Below are positions 15,466 through 23,403 of a stretch of 33,287 nucleotides of DNA, piece after piece. Position 1 is the stretch's first letter. Each line of letters begins with the position of its first letter. Under the pieces are notes generated by a model. It ran no database searches. It was not told the origin of the DNA and saw only the letters and a list, made by a program, of their open reading frames with translations. This stretch comes from an uncultured Prevotellaceae bacterium (lineage in GTDB: Bacteria; Bacteroidota; Bacteroidia; Bacteroidales; Muribaculaceae), in NCBI GenBank assembly GCA_900322135.1, contig ONYP01000076.1:1-33287 (forward strand), written 5' to 3'. A program made the translations under genes and the position numbers.

Positions 15466-16347
15466 ATGAAACGAAACGCATTGGGCAAGGGCCTGGGCTC
15501 ACTCATCTCAATGGATGACATCAAGACCGAAGGCTCCTCGGCCATCAACGAAATCGCCATCAGCCAGATAACGCCAAACCCCGACCAGCCGCGACAAAAC
15601 TTTGACGAGGATGCCCTGGAGGAACTGGCTACCAGCATCCGCGAGTTGGGCATCATCCAGCCGCTCACGTTGCGCAGCACCGGGGACAGCTCTTACCAGA
15701 TCATCTCGGGTGAACGCCGTTACCGTGCCGCCGTGCTTGCCGGCTTGCAGACTGTTCCGGCATACATCCGCACCGCCAACGACAGCGAGGTCACCGAGAT
15801 GGCACTCATTGAGAACATCCAGCGCGAAGACCTCAACGCCATCGAGATTGCCCTGACCTATCGCAAACTCATCGACCAGTACAAGCTTACACAGGAAAGG
15901 CTCAGCGAGCGCATCGGCAAGAAACGCGCAACGATTGCCAACTTCCTGCGACTGCTCAAGCTGCCTGCCGAGGTTCAGCTCGGACTGCGGGACCACACCC
16001 TGGACATGGGCCACGCTCGTGCCCTGCTGTCGCTGGATGACCCAAAGCTACAGTTAAAATTATATAACGAGACCATTAAAAAAGGTTTATCGGTAAGGCA
16101 GGTAGAGCAGCGCGCCAAGCAGATGCAGCAGGCTGCCGCCAACGAGAACGGCAAGGGCGAGAATGTCGCTAAACAACTGAATTCCAAAGATTACCAAATC
16201 TTACAGAAGCATCTTGCCTCGACATTTGGTGTGCCTGTAAAGTTCAGCTGCGACCGCTCGGGTAAAGGAAAAATAACATTCCCCTTCTCAACCGAGGCCG
16301 AACTTGAGAAAATAATTCGTATCTTTGACCACTTGAAGAACGCCTGA
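15466..16347 (+). CDS. parB: Chromosome-partitioning protein ParB/Spo0J
   Basis: This 293-residue protein has the three ParB parts. The N-terminal CTPase domain (about 20-130) contains IIQPLTLR, the GERRYRA box and ENIQREDLN. The central helix-turn-helix DNA-binding domain (about 130-205) contains LTQERLSERIGKKRATIANFLRLLKLP. The C-terminal dimerisation region is at about 245-293. ParB loads at parS sites, spreads as a CTP-dependent clamp, and organises the origin together with ParA and SMC. It follows parA by 42 bases on the same strand. Residues about 215-235 are a short hydrophilic linker (QQAAANENGKGENVAKQ). Confidence 0.96.
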   Translation: MKRNALGKGLGSLISMDDIKTEGSSAINEIAISQITPNPDQPRQNFDEDALEELATSIRELGIIQPLTLRSTGDSSYQIISGERRYRAAVLAGLQTVPAYIRTANDSEVTEMALIENIQREDLNAIEIALTYRKLIDQYKLTQERLSERIGKKRATIANFLRLLKLPAEVQLGLRDHTLDMGHARALLSLDDPKLQLKLYNETIKKGLSVRQVEQRAKQMQQAAANENGKGENVAKQLNSKDYQILQKHLASTFGVPVKFSCDRSGKGKITFPFSTEAELEKIIRIFDHLKNA

Positions 16348-16367
16348 GAAATATCAGGGTGGAACGA

Positions 16368-17201
16368 ATGACGACATATCGCAGGAGATGGCGCCGGCTT
16401 GTTGCCGTGCTATTGTTGTGCCTGATGTGGAACGCCGCCTCCGCGACGACGACAGTCAGGGACACTGTTGCTACAGCCGCACCCGACACCATCACCCGCC
16501 TGAACGCCGTCCCCGACCACCACAACCGCCGGTCAATCCTTGTCACCGACACCGTCGGCTGGAGAAACGACCGCCCCGTGAGGGTCGTCAATGCAGCCGG
16601 TGACACGGTGACCTTTGCCTCCATCGACTCAATCAGGGGCATCGAGGGCGTCGAGATTCTCATGGACACGGCGGCAACACCTGCCGTGACCCAGGTGCGC
16701 ACTTTCAACCCCGACCCGCAACGGGCACTATGGCTATCGGCGTTGTGTCCGGGCTTGGGACAGGTCTACAACCACCGTTACTGGAAACTGCCCATCGTCG
16801 TCGGGGCATTTGTGGGCCTCACCTACGGAGCGTCGTGGAACAACCGCATGTACAAGGACTACTCCAAGGGCTATCGCGATGTCATGGACGATGACCCCGA
16901 CACCCGCAGCTACATGGACTTCTTCCCGCCAACGGTGCAGGAGAGCAGTCTCGACAAGGCATGGCTGGAAAAGGTCATGAAGAACAAGCGAGACTACTAC
17001 AGGCGATACCGCGAGATATGCATTATCGCCATGGTGGGCGTCTATTTCATCAACATCGTGGATGCCTATGTGGACGCATCGCTCGCCCACTTCGACATCT
17101 CGCCCGACCTCACCCTCGATGTGTCGCCCGCAGCCATCGACGGCACCGCCATCGGCTCGCGCCTGCCATCACTGGGACTGCAATGCGCCATCAGTTTTTA
17201 A
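16368..17201 (+). CDS. DUF5683 membrane-associated protein
   Basis: The start is taken at ATG 16368 (277 residues), 20 bases after the parB stop; a GTG at 16359 would add three residues. A hydrophobic segment near the N-terminus (LVAVLLLCLMWNAASA) is a signal peptide. Residues about 20-115 are low-complexity and Thr/Asp-rich. Residues about 115-245 match the DUF5683 core: ALWLSALCPGLGQVYNHRYWKLPIVVGAFVG, a YKDYSKGYRD segment, and a second hydrophobic helix ending in YFINIVDAYVDA. The biochemical role is unknown. In Bacteroidota this gene is regularly found between parB and an mltD-type transglycosylase, which suggests a link to envelope growth or division. That link is context, not proof. Confidence 0.85.
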   Translation: MTTYRRRWRRLVAVLLLCLMWNAASATTTVRDTVATAAPDTITRLNAVPDHHNRRSILVTDTVGWRNDRPVRVVNAAGDTVTFASIDSIRGIEGVEILMDTAATPAVTQVRTFNPDPQRALWLSALCPGLGQVYNHRYWKLPIVVGAFVGLTYGASWNNRMYKDYSKGYRDVMDDDPDTRSYMDFFPPTVQESSLDKAWLEKVMKNKRDYYRRYREICIIAMVGVYFINIVDAYVDASLAHFDISPDLTLDVSPAAIDGTAIGSRLPSLGLQCAISF

Positions 17202-17225
17202 CCAAGCTATTAACAGCATGACAAT

Positions 17226-19337
17226 ATGACAAAACAACGACTTATCACTTTACTGCTCACGGCGGTCATCATGGCAAGCGCAGCCATCGCAGCACCGCGC
17301 GAGAAGAACAACATCCTCAAGCTCAAGGAGTCCATCACCGACGATGACATCGTCTTCCCCGAGAGTTTTGACACCGATGTGCACAAGATGATGACCAACT
17401 GGTACCTCCAGAACTATGCCGTCCTCGACGCCGAGGTCGAGAACAAGTCACACGGCGAGGTCAACGAGGAAACCTATATCAAGCGGCTCGCCGCCATCCC
17501 CTCGGTCATCGAGATGCCCTATAACCAGGTCGTGCGCAAGCACATCGAGCGCTATGTCTACCGCAGCCGCACGCTTGTCGAGGAGATGCTCGGCATGAGC
17601 CTCTACTATATGCCCATCTTCGAACAGGCACTCGAGAAAGAAGGGCTGCCCCTCGAACTCAAGTACCTGCCCATCGTCGAGAGCGCCCTTGACCCCAATG
17701 CCGTCTCCCATGCCGGAGCCGCCGGCCTGTGGCAGTTCATGATCGGCACCGGCAAGGGACTGGGACTCGAGGTCAACTCGCTCGTCGATGAGCGCCGCGA
17801 CCCCTACCGCTCCAGCGCCATGGCAGCCAAGTATCTCAAGAACCTCTACCAGATCTACAACGACTGGTCACTGACCATTGCCGCCTATAACTGCGGCCCC
17901 GGCAATGTCAACAAAGCGCTGCACCGCAACGGCGACAAGGGTGACTTCTGGGACATCTACGAGTACCTGCCACGCGAGACCAGGGGTTATGTGCCCGCCT
18001 TTATCGCAGCCAACTACGCGATGACCTACTACAAGCAGCACAACATCAGCCCGTCGCTCGCCAGCAAACCGCTCATCACCGACACCGTCTCGGTGAACCG
18101 CCGCATCCACTTCGCACAGATTGCACAGGTCCTCAACATCCCCATCGAGGAAATCCGGTGTCTGAATCCGCAGTACCGTGCCGATGTCATCCCTGGCGAC
18201 AACCATCCTTATACCCTCGTGCTGCCCTCACAGCAGGTCTACAGCTTTATCCTGAGCCAGGACAGCATCGACAACTACCATGACGACCTCTACGCCCATC
18301 GCGAGGTAGTAGAGCCCGGCGGATATGTCTCCACAGCCGAGGAGTATGTCTCGGGACGCACCAGCAGCGGCGACATCCGCACCATCACCCACAAGGTGAG
18401 CCGCGGCGAGACACTGTCGTCCATCGCTGCAAAATATGACATGACCACCGACGAGCTCATGGCGCTCAACAACATGAGCAGCCAGCGCGTGCGCCGCGGC
18501 GACAACCTCAAGGTTAAAGCGCCCGCACACAACAACGCCAGCGCCGACAACGATGACCTGAACATCGTCCAGACCGTCAGCGACAGCAACCCCGACACCG
18601 ACCTGGCCATGGACAGCGATTCAGAGCAGGCTCAGTTCGACGAGGTCAAGAACATCGAGCGGGAAGCCGCCGCCAAGGCTCCCTACAAGGCCGGTTCCTA
18701 TACCGCCAATGCCGAATCCGCAGCCCAGACAACCAAAAAGGCTACCGCCGACAAGAGCGACGACCAGTCGGCACGACGCGCCGCATCCAAGACCAACACC
18801 AGCAACTGGCGCTCACGCAATGCCAAGTATGCCGATAACAACAAGAAAAGCGGCAACAAGGAAACGGCCCACAGCTCCAAGAGCAGCAAGCATTCCAAGG
18901 GGGACAAGCGCTCCAAAGGGGAGAGACACTCCAAGCCCAAACAGCCCTCCGAGGTAACCGTCAAGAAGGGCGAATCCCTCACCAGCATCTCCGAGAAGAC
19001 CGGCGTACCCGTCAGCGAGCTCAAACGCGCCAACAACATCGAGGACGGCAACAAGATTAAGGCCGGTGACAAAATCAAAGTGCCCACCAAGGAGGAGCAA
19101 CGCCAAGCCGCTGCAGCCGACAAAAAGAAAGGCAGCAAGTCATCCGGCAAGGGCAAAGGCTCTGGTTCGAAGGACAGCAAGGGCTCAAAGGACAATAAGG
19201 GTTCCAAGGACAGCAAGTCCGGCAAATCCAGCAAGTCCTCAGGCAGCAAGAACTCCAAGGACCACAAGTCTTCCTCCAGCAGCAAGAACTCCAGCAGCAA
19301 ATCCTCCGGAAGCAAGAGTAAGTCCAAAAAGAAATAA
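17226..19337 (+). CDS. mltD: MltD-like lytic transglycosylase with two LysM domains and a Lys/Ser-rich tail
   Basis: The 703-residue protein has a signal peptide (to about AIAA, 23). The SLT domain (about 115-240) contains LKYLPIVESALDP with the catalytic glutamate at 152, then SHAGAAGLWQFM and AAYNCGPGNVNKAL. Two LysM peptidoglycan-binding domains are at about 385-430 (HKVSRGETLSSIAAKYDM) and 576-622 (VKKGESLTSISEKTGV). Between them (about 440-575) and after them (623-703) the chain is low complexity. The tail is almost only K, S, G, D and N. The enzyme cleaves murein glycan strands to 1,6-anhydro products in the periplasm. It is the fourth gene of the par operon. In many relatives a relA/spoT gene follows; here the next gene is tcdA on the opposite strand, with its stop one base away. 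Confidence 0.92.
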   Translation: MTKQRLITLLLTAVIMASAAIAAPREKNNILKLKESITDDDIVFPESFDTDVHKMMTNWYLQNYAVLDAEVENKSHGEVNEETYIKRLAAIPSVIEMPYNQVVRKHIERYVYRSRTLVEEMLGMSLYYMPIFEQALEKEGLPLELKYLPIVESALDPNAVSHAGAAGLWQFMIGTGKGLGLEVNSLVDERRDPYRSSAMAAKYLKNLYQIYNDWSLTIAAYNCGPGNVNKALHRNGDKGDFWDIYEYLPRETRGYVPAFIAANYAMTYYKQHNISPSLASKPLITDTVSVNRRIHFAQIAQVLNIPIEEIRCLNPQYRADVIPGDNHPYTLVLPSQQVYSFILSQDSIDNYHDDLYAHREVVEPGGYVSTAEEYVSGRTSSGDIRTITHKVSRGETLSSIAAKYDMTTDELMALNNMSSQRVRRGDNLKVKAPAHNNASADNDDLNIVQTVSDSNPDTDLAMDSDSEQAQFDEVKNIEREAAAKAPYKAGSYTANAESAAQTTKKATADKSDDQSARRAASKTNTSNWRSRNAKYADNNKKSGNKETAHSSKSSKHSKGDKRSKGERHSKPKQPSEVTVKKGESLTSISEKTGVPVSELKRANNIEDGNKIKAGDKIKVPTKEEQRQAAAADKKKGSKSSGKGKGSGSKDSKGSKDNKGSKDSKSGKSSKSSGSKNSKDHKSSSSSKNSSSKSSGSKSKSKKK

Positions 19338-19338
19338 A

Positions 19339-20076
19339 TCAGTTGATTCCCGCAGTCAAGTCAACAATGACCTCGCGGGCAATTAGCAAACCAGCCGCGG
19401 CAGGAACGAATGCGTTGCTGCCCGGTTGTTTTTTACCATCGACATAGACAGGAACATCAGGGTTCCAGCGAGGCTCCTCCTCGCTGTAGACGCACTTGAA
19501 GTGATGGATGCCCTCGCGGTGCAGCAGTTTGCGCAGCATGCGCGCCAGCGGGTCGATGCGCGTCGAGTCAAAGTCCGCCACACGGAACGCCATCGGATCC
19601 ATCTTGTAGGCAGCCCCCATCGAGCAGATGTGCGTCACGCCCAACTTCAGGCATCGTCGGGCTATCTCCATTTTCGCCGTAATCGTGTCCAGGCTGTCCA
19701 CTACATAGTCAAAACAGGAAAGGTCGATTTCATCGGCATTTTCGGGCAGGTAGAACATCTTGTGCGTCGTCACACGGCAGCGCGGATTGATGTCCAGCAC
19801 GCGCTCAGCGGCCACATCCACCTTAGCGCGACCTATCGTGCTGTGCAGGGCAAAAATCTGGCGGTTGATGTTCGACACGCTCACCGTGTCATCGTCAATC
19901 AGGTCCAGCGCCCCCACCCCGCTGCGGGCCAGCGCCTCGACCACATAGCCACCCACACCGCCGATGCCGAACACCGCCACACGGCTCCGGGCCAACCGAG
20001 CCATCGCCTCGGCTCCCAGCATCAACTCCGTCCGGGCAAAAGGATTCTCCCCACTGATATTTTGATTATTCTCCAT
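19339..20076 (-). CDS. tcdA: tRNA threonylcarbamoyladenosine dehydratase TcdA (E1-like)
   Basis: The start is set at ATG 20076 (245 residues). A longer frame to 20187 would place the -7 promoter element at 20103-20110 inside the gene and adds a non-conserved tail. The nucleotide-binding motif GIGGVGGYVVEALARSG is at about 32-48, followed by LIDDDTVSVSNINRQIFAL, typical of ThiF/MoeB/E1-like enzymes. VDSLDTITAKMEI and the C-terminal SRTDPLAR-like stretch (STRIDPLARMLRKLL) fit TcdA/YgdL rather than ThiF or MoeB, and there is no CxxC zinc pair. The enzyme uses ATP to cyclise t6A to ct6A at position 37 of ANN-decoding tRNAs. It converges with mltD across a 1-bp gap. Confidence 0.92.
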   Translation of the reverse strand: MENNQNISGENPFARTELMLGAEAMARLARSRVAVFGIGGVGGYVVEALARSGVGALDLIDDDTVSVSNINRQIFALHSTIGRAKVDVAAERVLDINPRCRVTTHKMFYLPENADEIDLSCFDYVVDSLDTITAKMEIARRCLKLGVTHICSMGAAYKMDPMAFRVADFDSTRIDPLARMLRKLLHREGIHHFKCVYSEEEPRWNPDVPVYVDGKKQPGSNAFVPAAAGLLIAREVIVDLTAGIN

Positions 20077-20102
20077 ATCCCAAACACATCTATTTTTGGC
20101 CG

Positions 20103-20110
20103 CAAATTTA
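20103..20110 (-). promoter_or_regulatory. -7 promoter element of tcdA
   Basis: On the minus strand this reads TAAATTTG, 27 bases before the chosen start. No -33 TTTG is seen. It decides the start codon. Confidence 0.5.
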
Positions 20111-20179
20111 CAATATCCACCCCCTATCACAGCCTTTATCACCCTAAAAAATCGCATTTTGGCAAAAAATGTCCGATTT

Positions 20180-20213
20180 TTTGCCACCGATTCAAATATT
20201 TGACTTACCTTTG
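20180..20213 (+). promoter_or_regulatory. Promoter of tRNA-Leu
   Basis: TTTG at 20180-20183 and TACCTTTG at 20206-20213, with 22 bases between, precede the tRNA 5' end by 13 bases. This is a good Bacteroidota promoter. Confidence 0.7.
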
Positions 20214-20226
20214 CACCCGCTTCGAC

Positions 20227-20300
20227 GCCCAGATGGCGGAATCGGTAGACGCGTTGGTCTCAAACACCAATGGGGTAACACCCGTGCCGGTTCGACCCGG
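20227..20300 (+). pseudogene. tRNA-Leu (anticodon CAA), 3' acceptor strand missing
   Basis: The 5' part is normal: acceptor strand GCCCAGA (20227-20233), D-arm GCGG...CGC, anticodon arm TTGGT-CTCAAAC-ACCAA (anticodon CAA), and a long variable arm with GGGT/ACCC. The T-arm begins GCCGG-TTCGAC-CCGG, but only 6 loop bases fit where 7 are normal. After 20300 the sequence is TACAGAAAACAAAG, which cannot pair with GCCCAGA; TCTGGGC or TCTGGGT would be needed. That missing end, CCGGCTCTGGGTAC, is found at 29460 and 30808. The gene is therefore probably disrupted at its 3' end. A sequence error is possible but would have to remove about 7 bases. Other tRNA-Leu genes would have to read TTG codons. Confidence 0.7.
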
Positions 20301-20317
20301 TACAGAAAACAAAGCGT

Positions 20318-20355
20318 AAGGCGCTGAAACTCATTGAGTTTTGGCGCTTTTTCTA
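20318..20355 (+). terminator. Hairpin terminator after tRNA-Leu
   Basis: GCGCTGAAACTC (20321-20332) pairs with GAGTTTTGGCGC (20336-20347), loop ATT, with two G-T pairs, extended by AAG/TTT and followed by a T-run. The same position after the 3'-end copies at 29.5 and 30.8 kb also holds a hairpin. Confidence 0.8.
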
Positions 20356-20360
20356 TTTTC

Positions 20361-20382
20361 TGCTAAAACATTGCTAAAACAT
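20361..20382 (+). repeat. Tandem 11-bp direct repeat TGCTAAAACAT x2 (site A)
   Basis: Two perfect copies lie at 20361-20371 and 20372-20382, directly after the terminator. Related pairs occur at 29525-29546, 30669-30690 and 30864-30885. They resemble integrase arm-type binding sites. The stretch 20383-20594 is AT-rich and shows no gene. Confidence 0.75.
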
Positions 20383-20594
20383 TTTTCGGATGTGTGGATC
20401 TTTGGGGTGTTAAGGTTTGAAGAGGGGTGTGATAGGTGGCGTTGGGTGTAAGGTGGTGGTATTAGATCTGGAGAAATCGTGTTGTTGAAGATATTTATGT
20501 TCCGATTTTTCCGAAAAATGTAGGGTTTCTTACCACTTACTATAATAATGACGCTTTTATTTATAAACATGAGATAATAATTAAAAAAAAGCGT

Positions 20595-20809
20595 TAAATT
20601 TGCGACTGTTTTTGGAAAAGTCAGCTTTATTTTGGTGGCTTAACTGAAATTTAGCGGGTTGTGAACAGAGTAGAAAATCTGCTGGTAATCAACAACCTGA
20701 AAGATTGTTTAAGTTCTAGATGTTGCTTGTTGATTAGTAATACTGGAACAGATGGTAAGTAACAAGACATATTTACAAAAATTACTAATAATAAACGAAC
20801 CTTTTATTT
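20595..20809 (+). promoter_or_regulatory. -7 element and long leader of the tolC efflux operon
   Basis: TAAATTTG at 20595-20602 matches the -7 consensus; a -33 TTTG is absent. It would give a leader of about 200 bases. Within the leader is an inverted repeat, TAATCAACAA (20686-20695) and TTGTTGATTA (20727-20736), arms 31 bases apart, which could be an operator or an RNA stem. No regulator gene is adjacent. Confidence 0.4.
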
Positions 20810-22291
20810 ATGGAAGGTATGAGACTGAAGTCACTATTTTTGGGATGTTTGTTGGTGATGTTTTTGGTATCACCAACAACTCAAGCGCATGCCCAGCGGG
20901 TGTTAACACTCGATGAGTGCCGTGCCATGGCTCTGGAGAACAACAAGCAGATGCAGGTGTCACGCGTAAAACAGAGTATTGCCGAGAATCAGCGCAAGTC
21001 GGCAAGGACGAAGTACCTGCCGCGGGTGAGTGCCCTCGGAGCATATGAGTACTCGAGCCGTGGGATTTCTCTTCTCAACAAGGACCAAAAAGCACTGCTT
21101 AACAACTTGGGCGAAGTGTTTACCTCGGCCATTGAGAATGAGGTGAGCAAGTTGCCTTTAGACCCCGCCAAACTCAAGGAGTTGGCTGAAATGGCCGCCC
21201 CCTACGTCAGTGCTACCCAGGGAACAATCGACCACTTGGGGCAATCGCTGAATGAGGCGCTCCAGTCCAATAATCACAATACCTTTGCCGGTGCCATCAC
21301 GTTGACACAACCCCTCTACATGGGTGGAGCCATCAAAACATTGAACCGCGTTGCCGACATCAAAGAGGAACTGGCCGCCAACACGCTCGAGGCGCGCAGG
21401 CAGGCCACACTCTATGACATCGACAATGTCTATTGGCAGGTGGTATCGCTGCGCCACAAGCAGGATCTGGCCGAGTCCTACCTCAACCTGGTCAAGAAAC
21501 TTGACCACGATGTCGAGAAGATGACCGAAGCCGGCCTGACAACACGCAGCGACAAACTGAGTGTACAGGTACGCGTCAATGAAGCCGAGATGGCTCTTGC
21601 CAAGGTCATGGACGGCCTGTCGTTGACCAAGATGCTCCTGTGCCAACTGTGCGGACTGCCGATTGACGAGCCCATCGAGTTAGCCGATGAGAAAGCCGAC
21701 GAGATTGCTGCACCGGCCGCTATACCCTTGACAACTAACATCGACAACCGCCCCGAGCTACGCTTGCTCCAAAATGCCATTGACCTGACTCATCAAGAGG
21801 TCAATCTGCTCAAGGCAGAGAACCGTCCTCAGGTATTATTCAACGGCGGATATGCTGTGACCAACCCCAATGCCTTCAACGGCATCCAGCATCGCTTTGG
21901 TGGTTTCTGGCATGTGGGACTGCAAGTGCGCATCCCCATTTGGAATTGGGGTGATGTGAAGCACAAGGTTCAGGCGGCCCAAGAGGCGACAATGGTTGCC
22001 AACCTCGAACTCGAGGACGCACGCGAGAAGATTGAGTTGCAGGTCAGCCAGAACCGTTTCCGCGTCAGCGAGGCCAACAAGAATCTGGCGCTCGCCAAGT
22101 CCAACATCGCTAGTGCCGAGGAGAATCTGCGCATGGCCAAACGCGGCTTTGAGGAGGGCGTAATCACGCCCACGACCGTCATGGAGGCCCAGTCGGCCTG
22201 GCTCATGGCACAAACCCAGAAAATTGATGCCGAAATCGAATTACAGCTCAGTAACACCGACCTGCTCAAGGCATTAGGCATCCTGAAATAA
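20810..22291 (+). CDS. TolC-family outer membrane efflux protein
   Basis: The 493-residue protein has a signal peptide (LFLGCLLVMFLVSPTTQAHA) and starts its mature part with RVLTLDECRAMALENNKQMQV, the standard opening of the outer membrane efflux repeat. The long alpha-helical segments, repeated in two halves (about 35-260 and 285-490), with GAITLTQPLYMGG and QVRIPIWNWGDVKHKV as the beta-barrel turns, match TolC/OprM. A trimer would form an outer-membrane channel with a periplasmic helical tunnel. A second ATG at 20819 would remove three residues. It is the first gene of an operon with a membrane fusion protein and two ABC-2 permeases, so it is most likely their exit duct. The substrate is unknown. 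Confidence 0.92.
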   Translation: MEGMRLKSLFLGCLLVMFLVSPTTQAHAQRVLTLDECRAMALENNKQMQVSRVKQSIAENQRKSARTKYLPRVSALGAYEYSSRGISLLNKDQKALLNNLGEVFTSAIENEVSKLPLDPAKLKELAEMAAPYVSATQGTIDHLGQSLNEALQSNNHNTFAGAITLTQPLYMGGAIKTLNRVADIKEELAANTLEARRQATLYDIDNVYWQVVSLRHKQDLAESYLNLVKKLDHDVEKMTEAGLTTRSDKLSVQVRVNEAEMALAKVMDGLSLTKMLLCQLCGLPIDEPIELADEKADEIAAPAAIPLTTNIDNRPELRLLQNAIDLTHQEVNLLKAENRPQVLFNGGYAVTNPNAFNGIQHRFGGFWHVGLQVRIPIWNWGDVKHKVQAAQEATMVANLELEDAREKIELQVSQNRFRVSEANKNLALAKSNIASAEENLRMAKRGFEEGVITPTTVMEAQSAWLMAQTQKIDAEIELQLSNTDLLKALGILK

Positions 22292-22330
22292 CCCGTCACT
22301 AAATTAAAAACAATCAAACAATATTATATT

Positions 22331-23320
22331 ATGTCAGCTAAAAGTCAACATACCAATATTTTGTTAGCAGTCCTCGGATTTGCCACCGTGGTCCTCATTG
22401 TCGCTCTCATCGGTCACCTGGCCCTGCAACGCGACCCCGAGGAAATCCAGGGCGAAATGGAAGTCGAGGAATACCGTGTGTCGGGTAAAGTGCCGGGACG
22501 TATCCTTGCTCTCCTGGCCAAGGAAGGTGACTTTGTACACGCAGGCGACACGCTCGCCATTATCGAGGCTCCCGAGGTGAATGCCAAGATGGTGCAGGCC
22601 CAGAGCGCTGCCGACGCCGCAACGGCCATCGCACAGATGACACAGAACGGTGCCCGCAAGGAGCAGATTCAAGCTGCCGCCCAGATCCTGGAGCAGGCAA
22701 AGGCCGGTCTTGAAATTGCCGAGAAGTCCTACAATCGCATGAAGAAACTCCATGAGGAGGAAGTCATCAGCGCCCAGAAGTTTGACGAGGCCGAGGCCAT
22801 GTACAAATCGGCACAGGCACAGGTCAAGACTGCACAGAGCAATTATCAGATGGCCGTGAACGGTGCCCGTGACGAGGAGCGCCGTGCAGCTGCGGCCACC
22901 GCAGGTCAGGCCCGTGGTGCCGTGCAGGAGGTGCAAGGCTACGTGCGCGAAACCATTCAGAGGGCCCAGATGGCCGGTGAAGTCACCGACGTCTATCCCA
23001 AGGTGGGTGAACTCGTTGGCACCGGCACTCCCATCATGAGCATCGCCATGATGGACGACCAGTGGGCCACGTTCAACATCCGCGAGGACCAATTGAAGGG
23101 CATGAAGGTGGGTCAGGAGATCACGGTCAGGATACCCGCTCTCGACATCGAGGCCAAGATGAAGATTACATCGATGAAGGACAAGGGCTCGTTTGCCGTG
23201 TGGAAGTCCACTAAGGCCAGCGGCCAGTATGACCAGAAGACCTTCGAGGTGAAGGCTCGTCCTTCCCAGGCGATTGATGGCATCCGTCCGGGCATGTCGG
23301 TAATCCTTAAGAATAAGTGA
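22331..23320 (+). CDS. HlyD/EmrA-family membrane fusion (periplasmic adaptor) protein
   Basis: The 329-residue protein has one N-terminal membrane helix (ILLAVLGFATVVLIVALIGHLAL). A lipoyl-like half follows (VSGKVPGRILALLAKEGDFVHAGDTLAIIEAPEV), then a long alpha-helical hairpin (about 85-200) rich in Ala, Gln and Glu. The second lipoyl half (AGEVTDVYPKVGELVGTGTPIMSIAMMDD) and a beta-barrel domain close the protein. This is the adaptor that links an inner-membrane pump to TolC. It starts 39 bases after the tolC-family stop. It resembles the adaptors of YbhG/YhiI-type systems that work with ABC-2 permeases. Confidence 0.92.
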   Translation: MSAKSQHTNILLAVLGFATVVLIVALIGHLALQRDPEEIQGEMEVEEYRVSGKVPGRILALLAKEGDFVHAGDTLAIIEAPEVNAKMVQAQSAADAATAIAQMTQNGARKEQIQAAAQILEQAKAGLEIAEKSYNRMKKLHEEEVISAQKFDEAEAMYKSAQAQVKTAQSNYQMAVNGARDEERRAAAATAGQARGAVQEVQGYVRETIQRAQMAGEVTDVYPKVGELVGTGTPIMSIAMMDDQWATFNIREDQLKGMKVGQEITVRIPALDIEAKMKITSMKDKGSFAVWKSTKASGQYDQKTFEVKARPSQAIDGIRPGMSVILKNK

Positions 23321-23403
23321 GAAGTTAGGAGTTAGGAGTGATTTTCCTTATCCTTTAAACTTTAACCTTTAAACAGTGAGCAAGTTGAGAACTTGCGAAC
23401 ATT
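23321..23403 (+). promoter_or_regulatory. Intergenic spacer with short direct repeats and a start-proximal hairpin
   Basis: This 83-base spacer contains GTTAGGAG twice in tandem (about 23324-23339), CTTTAAAC/CTTTAAC runs, and a perfect hairpin GCAAGTT-GAG-AACTTGC (23380-23396) ending 7 bases before the permease start. The hairpin could control translation of the two permeases. Confidence 0.4.

Noticed and set aside
20077-20187. Longer start of tcdA at 20187
   Set aside because: The -7 element at 20103-20110 lies inside this extension, and the family starts near NPFARTELMLG.
20331-20570. 79-codon minus-strand open frame after tRNA-Leu
   Set aside because: It begins in AT-rich intergenic DNA, covers the terminator and the 11-bp repeats, and has no domain or promoter.
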